Source: Desulfobacteraceae bacterium
GTDB taxonomy: Bacteria; Desulfobacterota; Desulfobacteria; Desulfobacterales; ETH-SRB1
NCBI GenBank assembly: GCA_030593145.1
Contig: JAUVHU010000016.1
Span: 1 to 38,164 of the forward strand
DNA length: 38,164 bases
Reading direction: 5' to 3'
Positions 24,259 to 32,504 of the stretch are shown in pieces. Both the position numbers and the translations under genes were made by a program. Within the stretch, counting starts at the first letter, position 1, and each line of letters opens with the position of its first letter. Below the pieces are notes generated by a model, which was not told the DNA's origin, did no database searches, and saw only the letters and a list, made by a program, of their open reading frames with translations.

Positions 24259-24538
24259 TGTTTTTTGCCTGTTCTGATGTTGAATGCCGGATGATTGACA
24301 AACAACCGGCGGCAAATAATATGCCGGATATTGCGTAGCACAAGTGTTCAAGCAGATTGAAGAATTCAAGCCAAATCACACCTTCAATCACTGTGAACAA
24401 ATATCCGCAAAGAATAAAGATAAAACCGATGTATAGCAGTCGCAGTCTTGGCGGCCCCATTTTTTTAAAGATAAACGCAAACATTAGGATGGAAATGAGA
24501 GCCAGGATTAGATTGAGGACTTCGTTTTCCTGAAACAT
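24251..24538 (-). CDS. Small three-helix membrane protein coupled to the kinase
   Basis: 95 residues from the ATG at 24538, which has AAGGAG six bases before it. Three hydrophobic helices are visible (VLNLILALISILMFAFIF, LLYIGFIFILCGYLFTVI, LCYAISGILFAAGCL). A Leu-Leu-Glu-His motif before the last helix resembles the Ile-Leu-Glu-His and Leu-Asp-His motifs of the kinase's own membrane region, so it may be a related module. Overlap with the kinase start implies equal production and a possible sensor complex. Family not recognised. Confidence 0.75.
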   Translation of the reverse strand: MFQENEVLNLILALISILMFAFIFKKMGPPRLRLLYIGFIFILCGYLFTVIEGVIWLEFFNLLEHLCYAISGILFAAGCLSIIRHSTSEQAKNNV

Positions 24539-24775
24539 TGTATTTCTCCTTACTCCTTCAGCCTTGTCGACCCGACTTGCCAACCAAGACCACTAAAAAA
24601 TGCACAACAGGACTGGGGTGGTGCGTTCTATGCAGAATAGACTCGAAGATCTTAGTACGCTCAACCTCTTGTTACTTGTCACTTTGTCTTTATTCCCATG
24701 GTCCATTTAGTGTGCTCTGGCTCCCCTAACAAGTAATTATACGGTTACCCACTTAAATACCAAAAATAAAAAAGA

Positions 24776-24804
24776 TTGACAAGCAAAATGCGATTACTTA
24801 TGTT
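24776..24804 (+). promoter_or_regulatory. Promoter-like pair before the recombinase remnant
   Basis: TTGACA (24776-24781) and TATGTT (24799-24804) are 17 bases apart. The upstream 48 bases are repeated at 32275-32325 before the second remnant, where TTGACA has become TTGGCA. Confidence 0.45.
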
Positions 24805-24876
24805 TTTTAACAGCTTAACACTCAATAAATGAAGATAGCCGTATACTGATAAATCCTCCAGAGGCGAATAAACACA

Positions 24877-25005
24877 ATGAGAAAGATTCCCGCCGCCCTA
24901 AATGCACAGTTCGATGCTTTATTGCTTAAAAACAAAATACCCCAAAGATTTCATAACCATTATTTGAAATGGTTGCGATACTCCAAAACTACCATTACTG
25001 ACTGA
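24877..25005 (+). pseudogene. Truncated tyrosine recombinase (integron-integrase-like) N-terminus
   Basis: A 42-codon frame starts MRKIPAALNAQFDALLLKNK and continues IPQRFHNHYLKWLRY, which resembles the SAM-like core-binding N-terminus of integron-type tyrosine recombinases (HY-x-KWLRY). The usual continuation is lost after WLRY and the frame stops. No catalytic Arg/His/Tyr region is nearby. A second, shorter remnant with the same upstream sequence is at 32343. Identification by eye; a profile search against PF13495/PF02899-type domains would settle it. Confidence 0.55.
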
Positions 25006-25340
25006 AGTTAAGCGATGGATTTTGATTGACAAAAGAAGTTGTTTTATTTAAAAAATTAATTATACCAAAAAAGAACCAACCACCATATGACGAACAAGAT
25101 CAACCACGACTTTGGCCAGATAGGCCGGAGATTTCATAGCAAAACAGTGGAAAACAGGCAGTATAACCAGAGCCATTGCTGGTAAAAATAAAAATGATCG
25201 AGGCCTAAATCCATTACCTGATTTTACAAATTCCTTTAGCAATAAGATTCTGCGACAATTTTACCTGCACCTAAGGCATTATAAATAAAACATTATGACC
25301 CTCTGGTTATTAAGCTTTCTACAATTTTGATAGCAAATTT
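25006..25340. other. Stretch without a supported gene
   Basis: I see no supported gene. A minus-strand frame of 60 codons (25060-25242) has a hydrophobic middle but no ribosome site and no recognisable family. The stretch may be debris of the recombinase-bearing element to its left. Confidence 0.4.
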
Positions 25341-25365
25341 AGAGTGGGAAGCACATGCCCACTCT
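25341..25365 (+). promoter_or_regulatory. Hairpin in the leader of the exported NifX-like gene
   Basis: AGAGTGGG (25341-25348) pairs perfectly with CCCACTCT (25358-25365) around a nine-base loop. It lies 43 bases before the start codon of the next gene. Only a weak T-rich stretch (TTGGTTTG) follows, so it may be a weak terminator of upstream transcription or a 5' leader structure. Confidence 0.45.
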
Positions 25366-25408
25366 TTGGTTTGTGATATTAAAACATAGAAAACACAGGA
25401 GGAATAAT

Positions 25409-25801
25409 ATGAAAAAAATGATTTTTATAAGCCTTGCAATTTTACTTCTTTGTCCAGTTATGATCAATGCTGCTGAGCTGGAAAAAATGAAAATTGCGGT
25501 TGCAGCAGATAGTAAAACTGTAAAAGCATCTGTAAGCAACATAGCTGCTAAATGTCCTTATTATCATATCTTTAATAACAAAGGGAAGTTGATTGAGGTT
25601 ATTGACAACCCTTACAGGGATACAAGCCGCAATGCAGGGCCTTTAGCGGCAAATTTCCTTGCTCAAAAGAACATAGATATCATAATTGCAGAATCGTTTG
25701 GTTCCAAAATGATTGAGGCGCTGAGAAATAGCGGCAAAACTCATTTTGAGTTTAAAGGCCGGGTTGATGATGCAATAAAAAGAGTTTTAAAACTAAATTG
25801 A
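25409..25801 (+). CDS. Exported NifX/NifB-domain protein
   Basis: 130 residues. The N-terminus MKKMIFISLAILLLCPVMINA is a clear Sec signal (positive start, hydrophobic core, cleavage after NAA or INA). The mature part is one dinitrogenase iron-molybdenum-cofactor-type domain (NifX/NifB C-terminal family): KIAVAADSKTVKAS, YYHIFNNKGKLIEVIDNPY, and the core GPLAANFLAQKNIDIIIAESFGSKMIEAL. Proteins of this family normally work in the cytosol on metal clusters; this one is predicted to be periplasmic. AGGAGG lies eight bases before the ATG. It precedes the LolD-like ATPase gene by 116 bases and is the likely first gene of the envelope unit. Confidence 0.85.
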   Translation: MKKMIFISLAILLLCPVMINAAELEKMKIAVAADSKTVKASVSNIAAKCPYYHIFNNKGKLIEVIDNPYRDTSRNAGPLAANFLAQKNIDIIIAESFGSKMIEALRNSGKTHFEFKGRVDDAIKRVLKLN

Positions 25802-25917
25802 AGCATTAGTTAGATTGTTTGACAGACTATTTTTGTCTTGATAATTAAAATTTCGAGCAATCTATAGCCTGCCAGAACCCTTCGGCGGACAATTTGATGT
25901 TAAATAAAGGAGGAACT

Positions 25918-26607
25918 ATGGCATTGGTTCAGATAGAAAATGTATCTAAAACATATCAGATGGGGGAAGTTGAGGTCAAAGCCCTGCAGGATGTTTCACT
26001 TTCTATTGAAGAGGCATCTTTTGTTTCGTTTGTAGGTCCTTCCGGAAGCGGCAAAACCACTATATTAAACATGATCGGCTGTCTGGACAAGCCGACTGTT
26101 GGAGATGTCTTTGTTGCCGGAGAGCATATTAATCTTTTAAATCGTAAGCAAAGCGCTGTTTTTCGCGGTTCTGCGCTCGGTTTTATCTTTCAGTCCTTTA
26201 ATCTTCTTCCTGTTCTAACCACCTATGAAAATATCGAATACCCCCTTGTGATGATAAAAAATATATCTCAATCAATGAGAAGCGAAGCTGTCCACAAGGT
26301 TCTAAAATCTGTAGGTATGCTGGAGCAGAAAGACAAATTTCCGGACCAGCTTTCAGGCGGACAAAAGCAGCGTGTAGCAGTAGCCCGCGCTCTTGTGACT
26401 CAGCCAAAACTCGTGCTGGCAGATGAACCCACGGCAAACCTTGACAAAAAGTCTGCCGTAAATGTCATTCAACTTATGCGTTCCATGCGGGATGAGTTCG
26501 GAACCACTTTCATCTTCTCAACCCATGATCCAAAAATCATGAAGGAAGCAGAGGTTATTTTTACACTTGAGGACGGCATGCTTCTGCCTGGGGAGGAAAA
26601 CAAATGA
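25918..26607 (+). CDS. LolD/MacB-type ABC transporter ATPase
   Basis: Cytoplasmic ATPase that powers an FtsX-type permease. Walker A GPSGSGKTT (about residues 39-47), Q-loop FIFQSFNLLPVLTTYENIEYPL, signature LSGGQKQRVAVARAL and Walker B LVLADEPTANLD are complete. 229 residues is normal. AAAGGAGGAAC precedes the ATG at 25918. Its stop overlaps the permease start (ATGA), so the two are co-translated. Systems of this class (LolCDE, MacB, FtsEX) use mechanical force on periplasmic substrates rather than channel transport. Confidence 0.95.
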   Translation: MALVQIENVSKTYQMGEVEVKALQDVSLSIEEASFVSFVGPSGSGKTTILNMIGCLDKPTVGDVFVAGEHINLLNRKQSAVFRGSALGFIFQSFNLLPVLTTYENIEYPLVMIKNISQSMRSEAVHKVLKSVGMLEQKDKFPDQLSGGQKQRVAVARALVTQPKLVLADEPTANLDKKSAVNVIQLMRSMRDEFGTTFIFSTHDPKIMKEAEVIFTLEDGMLLPGEENK

Positions 26608-27857
26608 ATAAAATATTTAAAATGGCAATTCGCAACCTGATGCGATACAAAAGAAGAACGCTTCTCACATCCCTCTTGATAACTGTAGGTATATTAACGG
26701 TTATTCTTTTCTCCGGCCTTGCCGGTTCGTTCAAGGAAATGATGATTGGCCAGATTACCGACTCCAACCTGGCACAAATGCAGATTCACAAAAAAGGCTA
26801 TGTCTCCTCCATCGATTCAATGCCCTTGAACTTGAATTTAAGCCCAAAAGAATACAAAACAATCGAAAAGATCCTGCAGAACCATCCTGATGTGGAAGCC
26901 TATGCTCCAAGGATAAAACTCAGCACCATGTTGAGCAACTATGCTGAAACTACTAATATCCGTCTTAATGCTGTTGACCCTGAAAAAGAGACAATGGTTT
27001 GCCCTGATGTTACAAACCGCATGGTATTTAAGGATAATGTCAGGGAAAAAATCTTTGTTAAACCAGGAGAAATCATTATCCCCAAAAATCTGGCCACAGG
27101 AATGAAACTTAAGGCAGGAAGCCCTGTAGTAATTGTAGCTCAAAACAAGGACGGTTCCATAAACGGCTTGAATTTTACAGTAGCGGCAATTATTGAGTCT
27201 GTTCTCGGCCCCCAGGGCAAAGAAGGCTATATCCATATCAAGGATGCTCGAACCTTGCTGCGCATGGAAAAACCGGAAGTAACAGAGATCGCCATACGTA
27301 TCAAAAATTTCAACCAGCTCAGCGCTGTCTATACGGATCTTAAATCTTCTCTGTTAAAATTCAAAAACAAAAAGGGCGGATCAATATTTGAAATTCATAC
27401 CTGGGAAAAACTATCCCCCTTTATCAATATAGCAAACATGATAGACTTAATGACCATTTCCATGAAACTTATTATGATCGCTATAGTTCTTATCAGCATT
27501 TTAAATGTAATGATCATGTCAGTCTATGAAAGAATTAGAGAAATCGGGACAATGATCGCTATAGGAACCAGTCCTGGTAAAATCATGGGGCTTTTTCTTT
27601 CCGAAGGATTCTTTCTTGGCCTGATAAGCGGTCTTGCCGGAAATATTATCGGTATTGCAGGGATTTATCTTTTAAATATCTTTAAGATCAGGTTTTCTTT
27701 CGGCCGGATGGACAACCTGTTATTATCACCTGCAATCAACATTAATGAATTGTTCTGGTTAACAGCAATTGTGCTGCTTGTTTCTGTTTTCGCCACTTTG
27801 CAGCCGGCATACAAAGCTTCAAAAATGGAACCGGTTGATGCGTTAAGGCATGTATAA
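26604..27857 (+). CDS. FtsX-type ABC permease (LolC/E-like)
   Basis: 417 residues. One membrane helix near the N-terminus (about residues 18-40), a large periplasmic domain (about 45-270), then three helices (about 280-305, 330-355, 375-400) with the C-terminal FtsX domain; the conserved YERIREIGTMIAIGTSPGKI between helices 2 and 3 is the ATPase-coupling region. The end QPAYKASKMEPVDALRHV is the family signature. Only one permease gene is present, so it would act as a homodimer. Context with a LolA-like protein and a barrel points to lipid or lipoprotein traffic. Confidence 0.93.
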   Translation: MNKIFKMAIRNLMRYKRRTLLTSLLITVGILTVILFSGLAGSFKEMMIGQITDSNLAQMQIHKKGYVSSIDSMPLNLNLSPKEYKTIEKILQNHPDVEAYAPRIKLSTMLSNYAETTNIRLNAVDPEKETMVCPDVTNRMVFKDNVREKIFVKPGEIIIPKNLATGMKLKAGSPVVIVAQNKDGSINGLNFTVAAIIESVLGPQGKEGYIHIKDARTLLRMEKPEVTEIAIRIKNFNQLSAVYTDLKSSLLKFKNKKGGSIFEIHTWEKLSPFINIANMIDLMTISMKLIMIAIVLISILNVMIMSVYERIREIGTMIAIGTSPGKIMGLFLSEGFFLGLISGLAGNIIGIAGIYLLNIFKIRFSFGRMDNLLLSPAININELFWLTAIVLLVSVFATLQPAYKASKMEPVDALRHV

Positions 27858-27863
27858 AATTTG

Positions 27864-27959
27864 GGTTGAACGGTTCACGGTTCAACGTTCACGGTTGAAG
27901 AGCTCTAATAAAAGAATGTTCCCTATAACCTTTGAGCCCTGAACCTTGAACTCGAAACC
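27864..27959. repeat. Inverted GGTTCA/GGTTGAA word array
   Basis: Left words GGTTGAACGGTTCACGGTTC (from 27864) and following GTTCACGGTTGAAG face right words AACCTTTGAGCCCTGAACC and TTGAACTCGAAACC (27927-27959). The two sides are approximate reverse complements. It separates the permease from the LolA-like gene, both on the plus strand. No gene is seen. Confidence 0.65.
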
Positions 27960-27979
27960 AATCACTTTTGAGGTGCTAC

Positions 27980-28717
27980 ATGAAAAAAAGAATCTTTATT
28001 GTAATTATTTTTTGTCTTGTAACTGCCGTTCCATTAACCTTTGCCTTAGACGGCAATGAGCTACTGAAACAGGTTGACCGCAACCTCAACCCGGAAAGCT
28101 TCGAGATGTACAGGAAACTTATCAACATAGAACCTGACGGCTCAAAAAAAGAGTTCATAATGTATTCGGTAAAAAAAGGCATGGACAGTGTCGCGTCAAT
28201 ATTTTTATCCCCTGCCAGCGAAAAAGGTCGTTCTACCCTGCGGGTTGGCGATAATATGTGGCTTTACATTCCAAACGTCGGCAAACCTATCCGTATAACC
28301 AGTCTCCAATCAGTAACCGGCGGGGTCTTCAATAATTCGGATATCCTTAGAATCGATTACAGTGCTGAATACAACTGCGAGAAGTTTGAAAAAACAGATG
28401 ATAAATACATCCTTTACTTAAAAGCAAAAACAACGGCTGTCGCCTATGACAGAATCAAGATGTGGGTGGATGATAAAAGGCATGTTCCAACCATGCTTGA
28501 ATGTTTTGCCGCATCCGGGATGCTGATCAAAACCCTTTATTTCAAAGAAATCAAGGACTTTGGCGACGGCATTGTACGCCCTGCGGTAATCGAAACAGAC
28601 AGCCCTCTATACAAAGGGTATAAATCAATTTTTATATTTGCAAAGATGAAAAAGAAAAATTTGCCGGACGAGGTCTTTACCTTAAACTATATGCCAAGAA
28701 TTGACGGTCTCCGATAA
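27980..28717 (+). CDS. LolA-like periplasmic outer-membrane lipoprotein-sorting protein
   Basis: 245 residues from the ATG at 27980 (GAGGTG five bases before). Signal peptide MKKRIFIVIIFCLVTAVPLTFA, then a half-barrel lipoprotein-carrier fold: GNELLKQVDRNLNPESFEMY, a run of beta strands including KGRSTLRVGDNMWLYIPNVG and ITSLQSVTGGVFNNSDILR, here RIDYSAEY. This matches the LolA-like family (PF17131) that accompanies Lol-like ABC or RND systems. Its role would be to carry a lipid or lipoprotein across the periplasm between the permease and the outer-membrane barrel encoded next. Confidence 0.85.
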   Translation: MKKRIFIVIIFCLVTAVPLTFALDGNELLKQVDRNLNPESFEMYRKLINIEPDGSKKEFIMYSVKKGMDSVASIFLSPASEKGRSTLRVGDNMWLYIPNVGKPIRITSLQSVTGGVFNNSDILRIDYSAEYNCEKFEKTDDKYILYLKAKTTAVAYDRIKMWVDDKRHVPTMLECFAASGMLIKTLYFKEIKDFGDGIVRPAVIETDSPLYKGYKSIFIFAKMKKKNLPDEVFTLNYMPRIDGLR

Positions 28718-28756
28718 GGATATATTACGAATGGGCATAATTGGAGCTTTATTTTT

Positions 28757-28857
28757 CACCACGAAGAGCACGAAGAACTCAAAGAAATTATAAAATCATT
28801 AATTCTAATCCTTGCCTGCCGCAGGCAAGTTCGTGCCCCTTCGTGTCCTTCGTGGTT
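28757..28857. repeat. Inverted CACGAAG-word array with palindromic tip
   Basis: CACCACGAAGAGCACGAAGA (28757-28776) faces TTCGTGCCCCTTCGTGTCCT and TCGTGG (28830-28857), approximate reverse complements. The tip is CTTGCCTGC-C-GCAGGCAAG (28811-28829), a perfect stem. No gene is seen in the 183-base gap. Confidence 0.7.
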
Positions 28858-28900
28858 TAGTTTTTCCTTATAATCCTGACCGGTTCAAAAAGCGCAATTT

Positions 28901-30226
28901 ATGGACGTGCAAAAGATGTTTATGTCTAAACAAGCTATTATTATTATCCTGCTTTATGTGTTTACTTACCTTTTTCCCCTCAATGCGCTTGCCAATGAAT
29001 ATGATTTTGAAATACCAGATACCAAGGAGAAACCATATCATATCGGTGGAAATATCGAAGCCGGTTATACAATATATAGCCTGAACAAGAATGCAGCTCT
29101 TTATTACCAAAAGTTTTATAACCGTAAAGAAGGTTCCTCTGTAGACTCATACGATATTACTTTGCAGTTGGAGGGAGATTACAAAAAAGACTCTGCAAAG
29201 CTGTATATAAAAACAAACACCAACATGACACAGAATTATCTCGGGTGGGATGATGAAACAGAATTATACGAAGGAGTTGTTTCGTTTGAAGCCACACCTT
29301 CTTTTACTATTGAAGCCGGAAAAAAAGTAATAAAGTGGGGCAAAGGTTATGCGTGGAATCCCGCTGCATTTACAAGCAGGCCAAAAGACCCGGACGATCC
29401 AGAAGCATCCCTTGAGGGTTATTCAATAATATCTGTTGATTATATAAAGAGCCTTTCAGGACGCATCAAAACCATTGCTTTCACACCGGTAATCATTCCT
29501 GTTTATAATGATCTCAACAGCGGTTTTGGGAAAACAGACCATCTGAATTTTGCTGGAAAGCTATACTTCCTGACATATGATACTGATATAGATATTATGT
29601 TTCTTGCGGGAGAAAGCATTGATGACCGGGTCGGAGTCGATTTTTCAAGGAATTTTACGACTAACTTTGAACTGCACGGCGAAGCGGCATTTATTAATAA
29701 TTTTGAAAAGAAATATATAGACAGTAATGGCATTCTACACACCAGGCAATCCGACGCTATCAGTTATCTTTTGGGAATTCGTTATCTAAACAGATATGAC
29801 ACAACATTTATTGCGGAAATTTACAGAAACGGCACAGGATTCAGCGAAGAGGAAATAAACGGATATTACAACTACATTCAAAAAGGATATAATACTTATC
29901 AGACAACAGGCGTGGAAAGCAGCCTGAAGAAAAGTCTTAGCTATACAAAAGCCTACTACAGTGATAAAAATTTTATGGAACAATATTTGTATCTCAAAAT
30001 TACCCAGAAAGAACCTTTTAATATACTTTACTTCACCCCTTCCATAAATATTATTTTCAATGCTGAAGACAAAAGTTATTCATTAACACCGGAATTGTTA
30101 TATGAACCGATATCAAACCTTGAGCTCAAGTTCAAATTCAGCTTGTTTCATGGCGATTTTCACAGCGAATTTGGAGAAAAATCGTACGATTACAAGGCCG
30201 CCTGTTTTGCAAAATATTACTTCTAG
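28901..30226 (+). CDS. Outer-membrane beta-barrel protein of the Lol-like unit
   Basis: About 441 residues; the true start may be a few codons later (28916 or 28925), as no strong ribosome site marks any of them. Signal peptide ends at NALA. The rest is rich in alternating hydrophobic/aromatic strands and ends in ACFAKYYF, with the C-terminal Phe typical of BAM substrates. The segment KKVIKWGKGYAWNPAAF and RPKDPDDPEASLEGY resembles DUF1302-like barrels that occur beside LolA-like proteins and transporters. It is probably the outer-membrane end of the pathway. Family naming is by recollection and uncertain; barrel nature is well supported. Confidence 0.72.
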   Translation: MDVQKMFMSKQAIIIILLYVFTYLFPLNALANEYDFEIPDTKEKPYHIGGNIEAGYTIYSLNKNAALYYQKFYNRKEGSSVDSYDITLQLEGDYKKDSAKLYIKTNTNMTQNYLGWDDETELYEGVVSFEATPSFTIEAGKKVIKWGKGYAWNPAAFTSRPKDPDDPEASLEGYSIISVDYIKSLSGRIKTIAFTPVIIPVYNDLNSGFGKTDHLNFAGKLYFLTYDTDIDIMFLAGESIDDRVGVDFSRNFTTNFELHGEAAFINNFEKKYIDSNGILHTRQSDAISYLLGIRYLNRYDTTFIAEIYRNGTGFSEEEINGYYNYIQKGYNTYQTTGVESSLKKSLSYTKAYYSDKNFMEQYLYLKITQKEPFNILYFTPSINIIFNAEDKSYSLTPELLYEPISNLELKFKFSLFHGDFHSEFGEKSYDYKAACFAKYYF

Positions 30227-30263
30227 GAGGCTGTCCGAGAATCAACGCCAACAACTATAGAAT

Positions 30264-32207
30264 CTATTCCTTGCCGAGAATTTCTTTTATCTTCTCAGAT
30301 AGTTCACTCATGCTGAATGGTTTCTGAATGAAGCCATTACAGCCGCGACTCAATATCTCATTGGCACGGCCGTCTATACTGTATCCGCTTGAAATGAGAA
30401 CCTTTATCCCCGGGTTGATCTCCTTTATGCTGTCAAAAACTTCACCGCCCCCCATAGCAGGCATAATTATGTCCAATAGTACCATGTCAATCTCGTTCTG
30501 ATTTTTCCTGTAAACCTCAATTGCTTCCTTTCCACTACCGGCCGTGAGTACTCTGTAACCAATTGCTTCCAACAATTCCCGGCCTACTTCAAGAATAACT
30601 TTTTCATCATCCACCAGGAGGATGGTGCCGGTTCCTTTAACAATTTCTTCAGAAGTTATATAGACTTTTTGGACCTTTTTTTCTGATGCGGGAATATAAA
30701 TCCTGAAAGTTGTTCCCTCCCCTATCCTGGATTCAACATCAATATATCCTCCATGACCTTTTATGATACCATAAGAAGAGGCCAGACCAAGCCCAGTACC
30801 TCGCCCGATCTCTTTGGTTGTAAAGAAGGGTTCAAATATGCATTCTGTTGTTTTTTTGTCCATACCAATGCCTGTGTCTGTGACAGTCAGCATAACATAT
30901 TTGCCGGCCTTTGGATTATACAACTTTCCCTTCATATCCTCGTTTGTTACATTTGTGGTTTCTATAATGAGATCTCCTCTATCAGGCATTGCATCAGCGG
31001 CATTCATAAAAAGATTAAGCAAAACTTGCTCAATCTGCCCTTGGTCCGCCTCTATTGCTGGTAAGTTTTCAGCAAATTTTTTATGAATTGCAATTTCCTT
31101 TCTGGTTCGAGAAAAAGTACCGGAAATTTCCTCTATCAACTGGTTAAAGTCAATGGGTTTTACATCATATCTGCCTTTCCTGGCATATCCTAGTAGGTGA
31201 GAAGTTAGAGTGGCAGCACTAACAACCTGTTTCTCAATATTGTTCAATCTTTCATAAAAGGGATGTTTGGAATCCATATCCATTTGCATTAAGGAAATAT
31301 TCCCCTGAATACCCATGAGCAGGTTATTAAAGTCATGAGCAATGCCGCCCGTCATTTCTCCTATCGCCTTTAGTTTTTCTGCTCGAATAATACAATCCTG
31401 AGCTTCTTTAAGGTCCTGAAGGCTTTGGTCTAACTCCCCCAAGAGTCTGATGTTTTCCAGGGTGATGCCGACCTGATTTGCAATAGCGGACAATAGAAAC
31501 AGATCTTTTTCTGAAAAGCCTTTACCTTGTTGTTTGTTTATGACCTCGATAGCTCCAACGATCTGCCATTTAATTCTGACAGGAATACAGGCTACATGCC
31601 TTATATTTTCCCCCAAAAAATTATATACCTCCACAGAAAATCTCTTGTCAGAACTAAGGTCATCCGCTAAAAACATTTCATTGTGCTTTATGGCCCATTC
31701 CGCAATGCTTCCTGTTGACATATGTACTTGAGATATTTCTTCACAATCCGTATAAAAGTTTGCAACCAATTTATCCTCTTTTTCATCACAAATATAAAGA
31801 GCGCTGGCCTTTGAATCGATTATTGTATTACAGGAAACCATTACATTAGTCAGAAGATCATAGACGTTAAGAGCTGAGTTTAGAATAGAAGGGATTTCCA
31901 TAAGAGCAGCTATATCTACAGAAAAGGCTGACCTAATATACTTACTTCTCTCTTCTCTCTGTTTCCACAATGCTTCTTGTATTTGCTCTGGTGTTACGAC
32001 TCCCATTTCTACAAGTATATTGCCCAATCTTTGGTCTTTCCATTTAGTCTTGGCTTCACGTGCGCTTAAAATGATCGATGGTAAGCTCCTCGACATTTTA
32101 ACTTTAACCTTAAAATTGCCCCATTTTCTCTGCCTTTTTAAAGCTACTTCTATCTGATCCTCATTTGCGTAGCCAAGGTTTACAAGAAGTTCCCCTAATG
32201 TTATCAT
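30264..32207 (-). CDS. MshEN-GAF hybrid histidine kinase
   Basis: 647 residues, soluble. Residues 3-26 (TLGELLVNLGYANEDQIEVA...Q26) and 60-83 (RLGNILVEMGVVTPEQIQEA...Q83) are two 24-residue motifs of the MshEN type (RLGxxLVxxGxxxxxxLxxxLxxQ), which bind c-di-GMP in MshE. Then come a GAF domain (about 105-255), HisKA with His291 in GGIAHDFNN, HATPase (NAADAM, DTGIGMD, GTGLGLASSYG) and a receiver with Asp579 in VLLDIIMPAMGG. AAGGAG precedes the ATG. The gene is convergent with the barrel gene. The combination suggests c-di-GMP and a second ligand feeding one kinase; binding is inferred from motif only. Confidence 0.88.
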   Translation of the reverse strand: MITLGELLVNLGYANEDQIEVALKRQRKWGNFKVKVKMSRSLPSIILSAREAKTKWKDQRLGNILVEMGVVTPEQIQEALWKQREERSKYIRSAFSVDIAALMEIPSILNSALNVYDLLTNVMVSCNTIIDSKASALYICDEKEDKLVANFYTDCEEISQVHMSTGSIAEWAIKHNEMFLADDLSSDKRFSVEVYNFLGENIRHVACIPVRIKWQIVGAIEVINKQQGKGFSEKDLFLLSAIANQVGITLENIRLLGELDQSLQDLKEAQDCIIRAEKLKAIGEMTGGIAHDFNNLLMGIQGNISLMQMDMDSKHPFYERLNNIEKQVVSAATLTSHLLGYARKGRYDVKPIDFNQLIEEISGTFSRTRKEIAIHKKFAENLPAIEADQGQIEQVLLNLFMNAADAMPDRGDLIIETTNVTNEDMKGKLYNPKAGKYVMLTVTDTGIGMDKKTTECIFEPFFTTKEIGRGTGLGLASSYGIIKGHGGYIDVESRIGEGTTFRIYIPASEKKVQKVYITSEEIVKGTGTILLVDDEKVILEVGRELLEAIGYRVLTAGSGKEAIEVYRKNQNEIDMVLLDIIMPAMGGGEVFDSIKEINPGIKVLISSGYSIDGRANEILSRGCNGFIQKPFSMSELSEKIKEILGKE

Positions 32208-32274
32208 ATTTTTTTCTCCTTAAAAAAGCAATTTGGGACGAAATTGGAAAACAAATTATATTTAGCTATAACGA

Positions 32275-32372
32275 GCAATTATACGTTAACCGCTTAAATA
32301 CCAAAAATAAAAAAGATTGGCAAGAAAAAGCGGATAAACACAATGAGAAAGGTTCTCGCACCAGACAATTAA
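32275..32372 (+). pseudogene. Second remnant of the recombinase-bearing repeat
   Basis: The 50 bases from CAATTATACG onwards repeat 24735-24785 almost exactly (shared core CTTAAATACCAAAAATAAAA). Then GGATAAACACAATGAGAAAG matches the start of the remnant at 24877, giving MRKVLAPDN and a stop (32343-32372). About 80 bases present in the first copy are missing here. Each copy lies just upstream of a kinase unit that is transcribed away from it. Confidence 0.5.
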
Positions 32373-32504
32373 GGAGGCCAAAAGCCCGCTTGATTTTTAA
32401 TCCAGCAGTTGAATTATATTAGAGTGGATTTCAAAAATAGATTCAGTTTGTTTACTTCTGATAACTTTGTAAAAAGTCATACCTCAAATCATTGCAAGGA
32501 CACG

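Noticed and set aside
24259-24369. Longer N-terminus for the membrane hybrid kinase
   Set aside because: It would run through the preceding membrane-protein gene and adds a Cys/Pro-rich stretch with no helix; the ATG at 24258 gives normal coupling.
25060-25242. 60-codon minus-strand frame with a hydrophobic centre
   Set aside because: No ribosome site, no recognisable family, and it lies in probable element debris.
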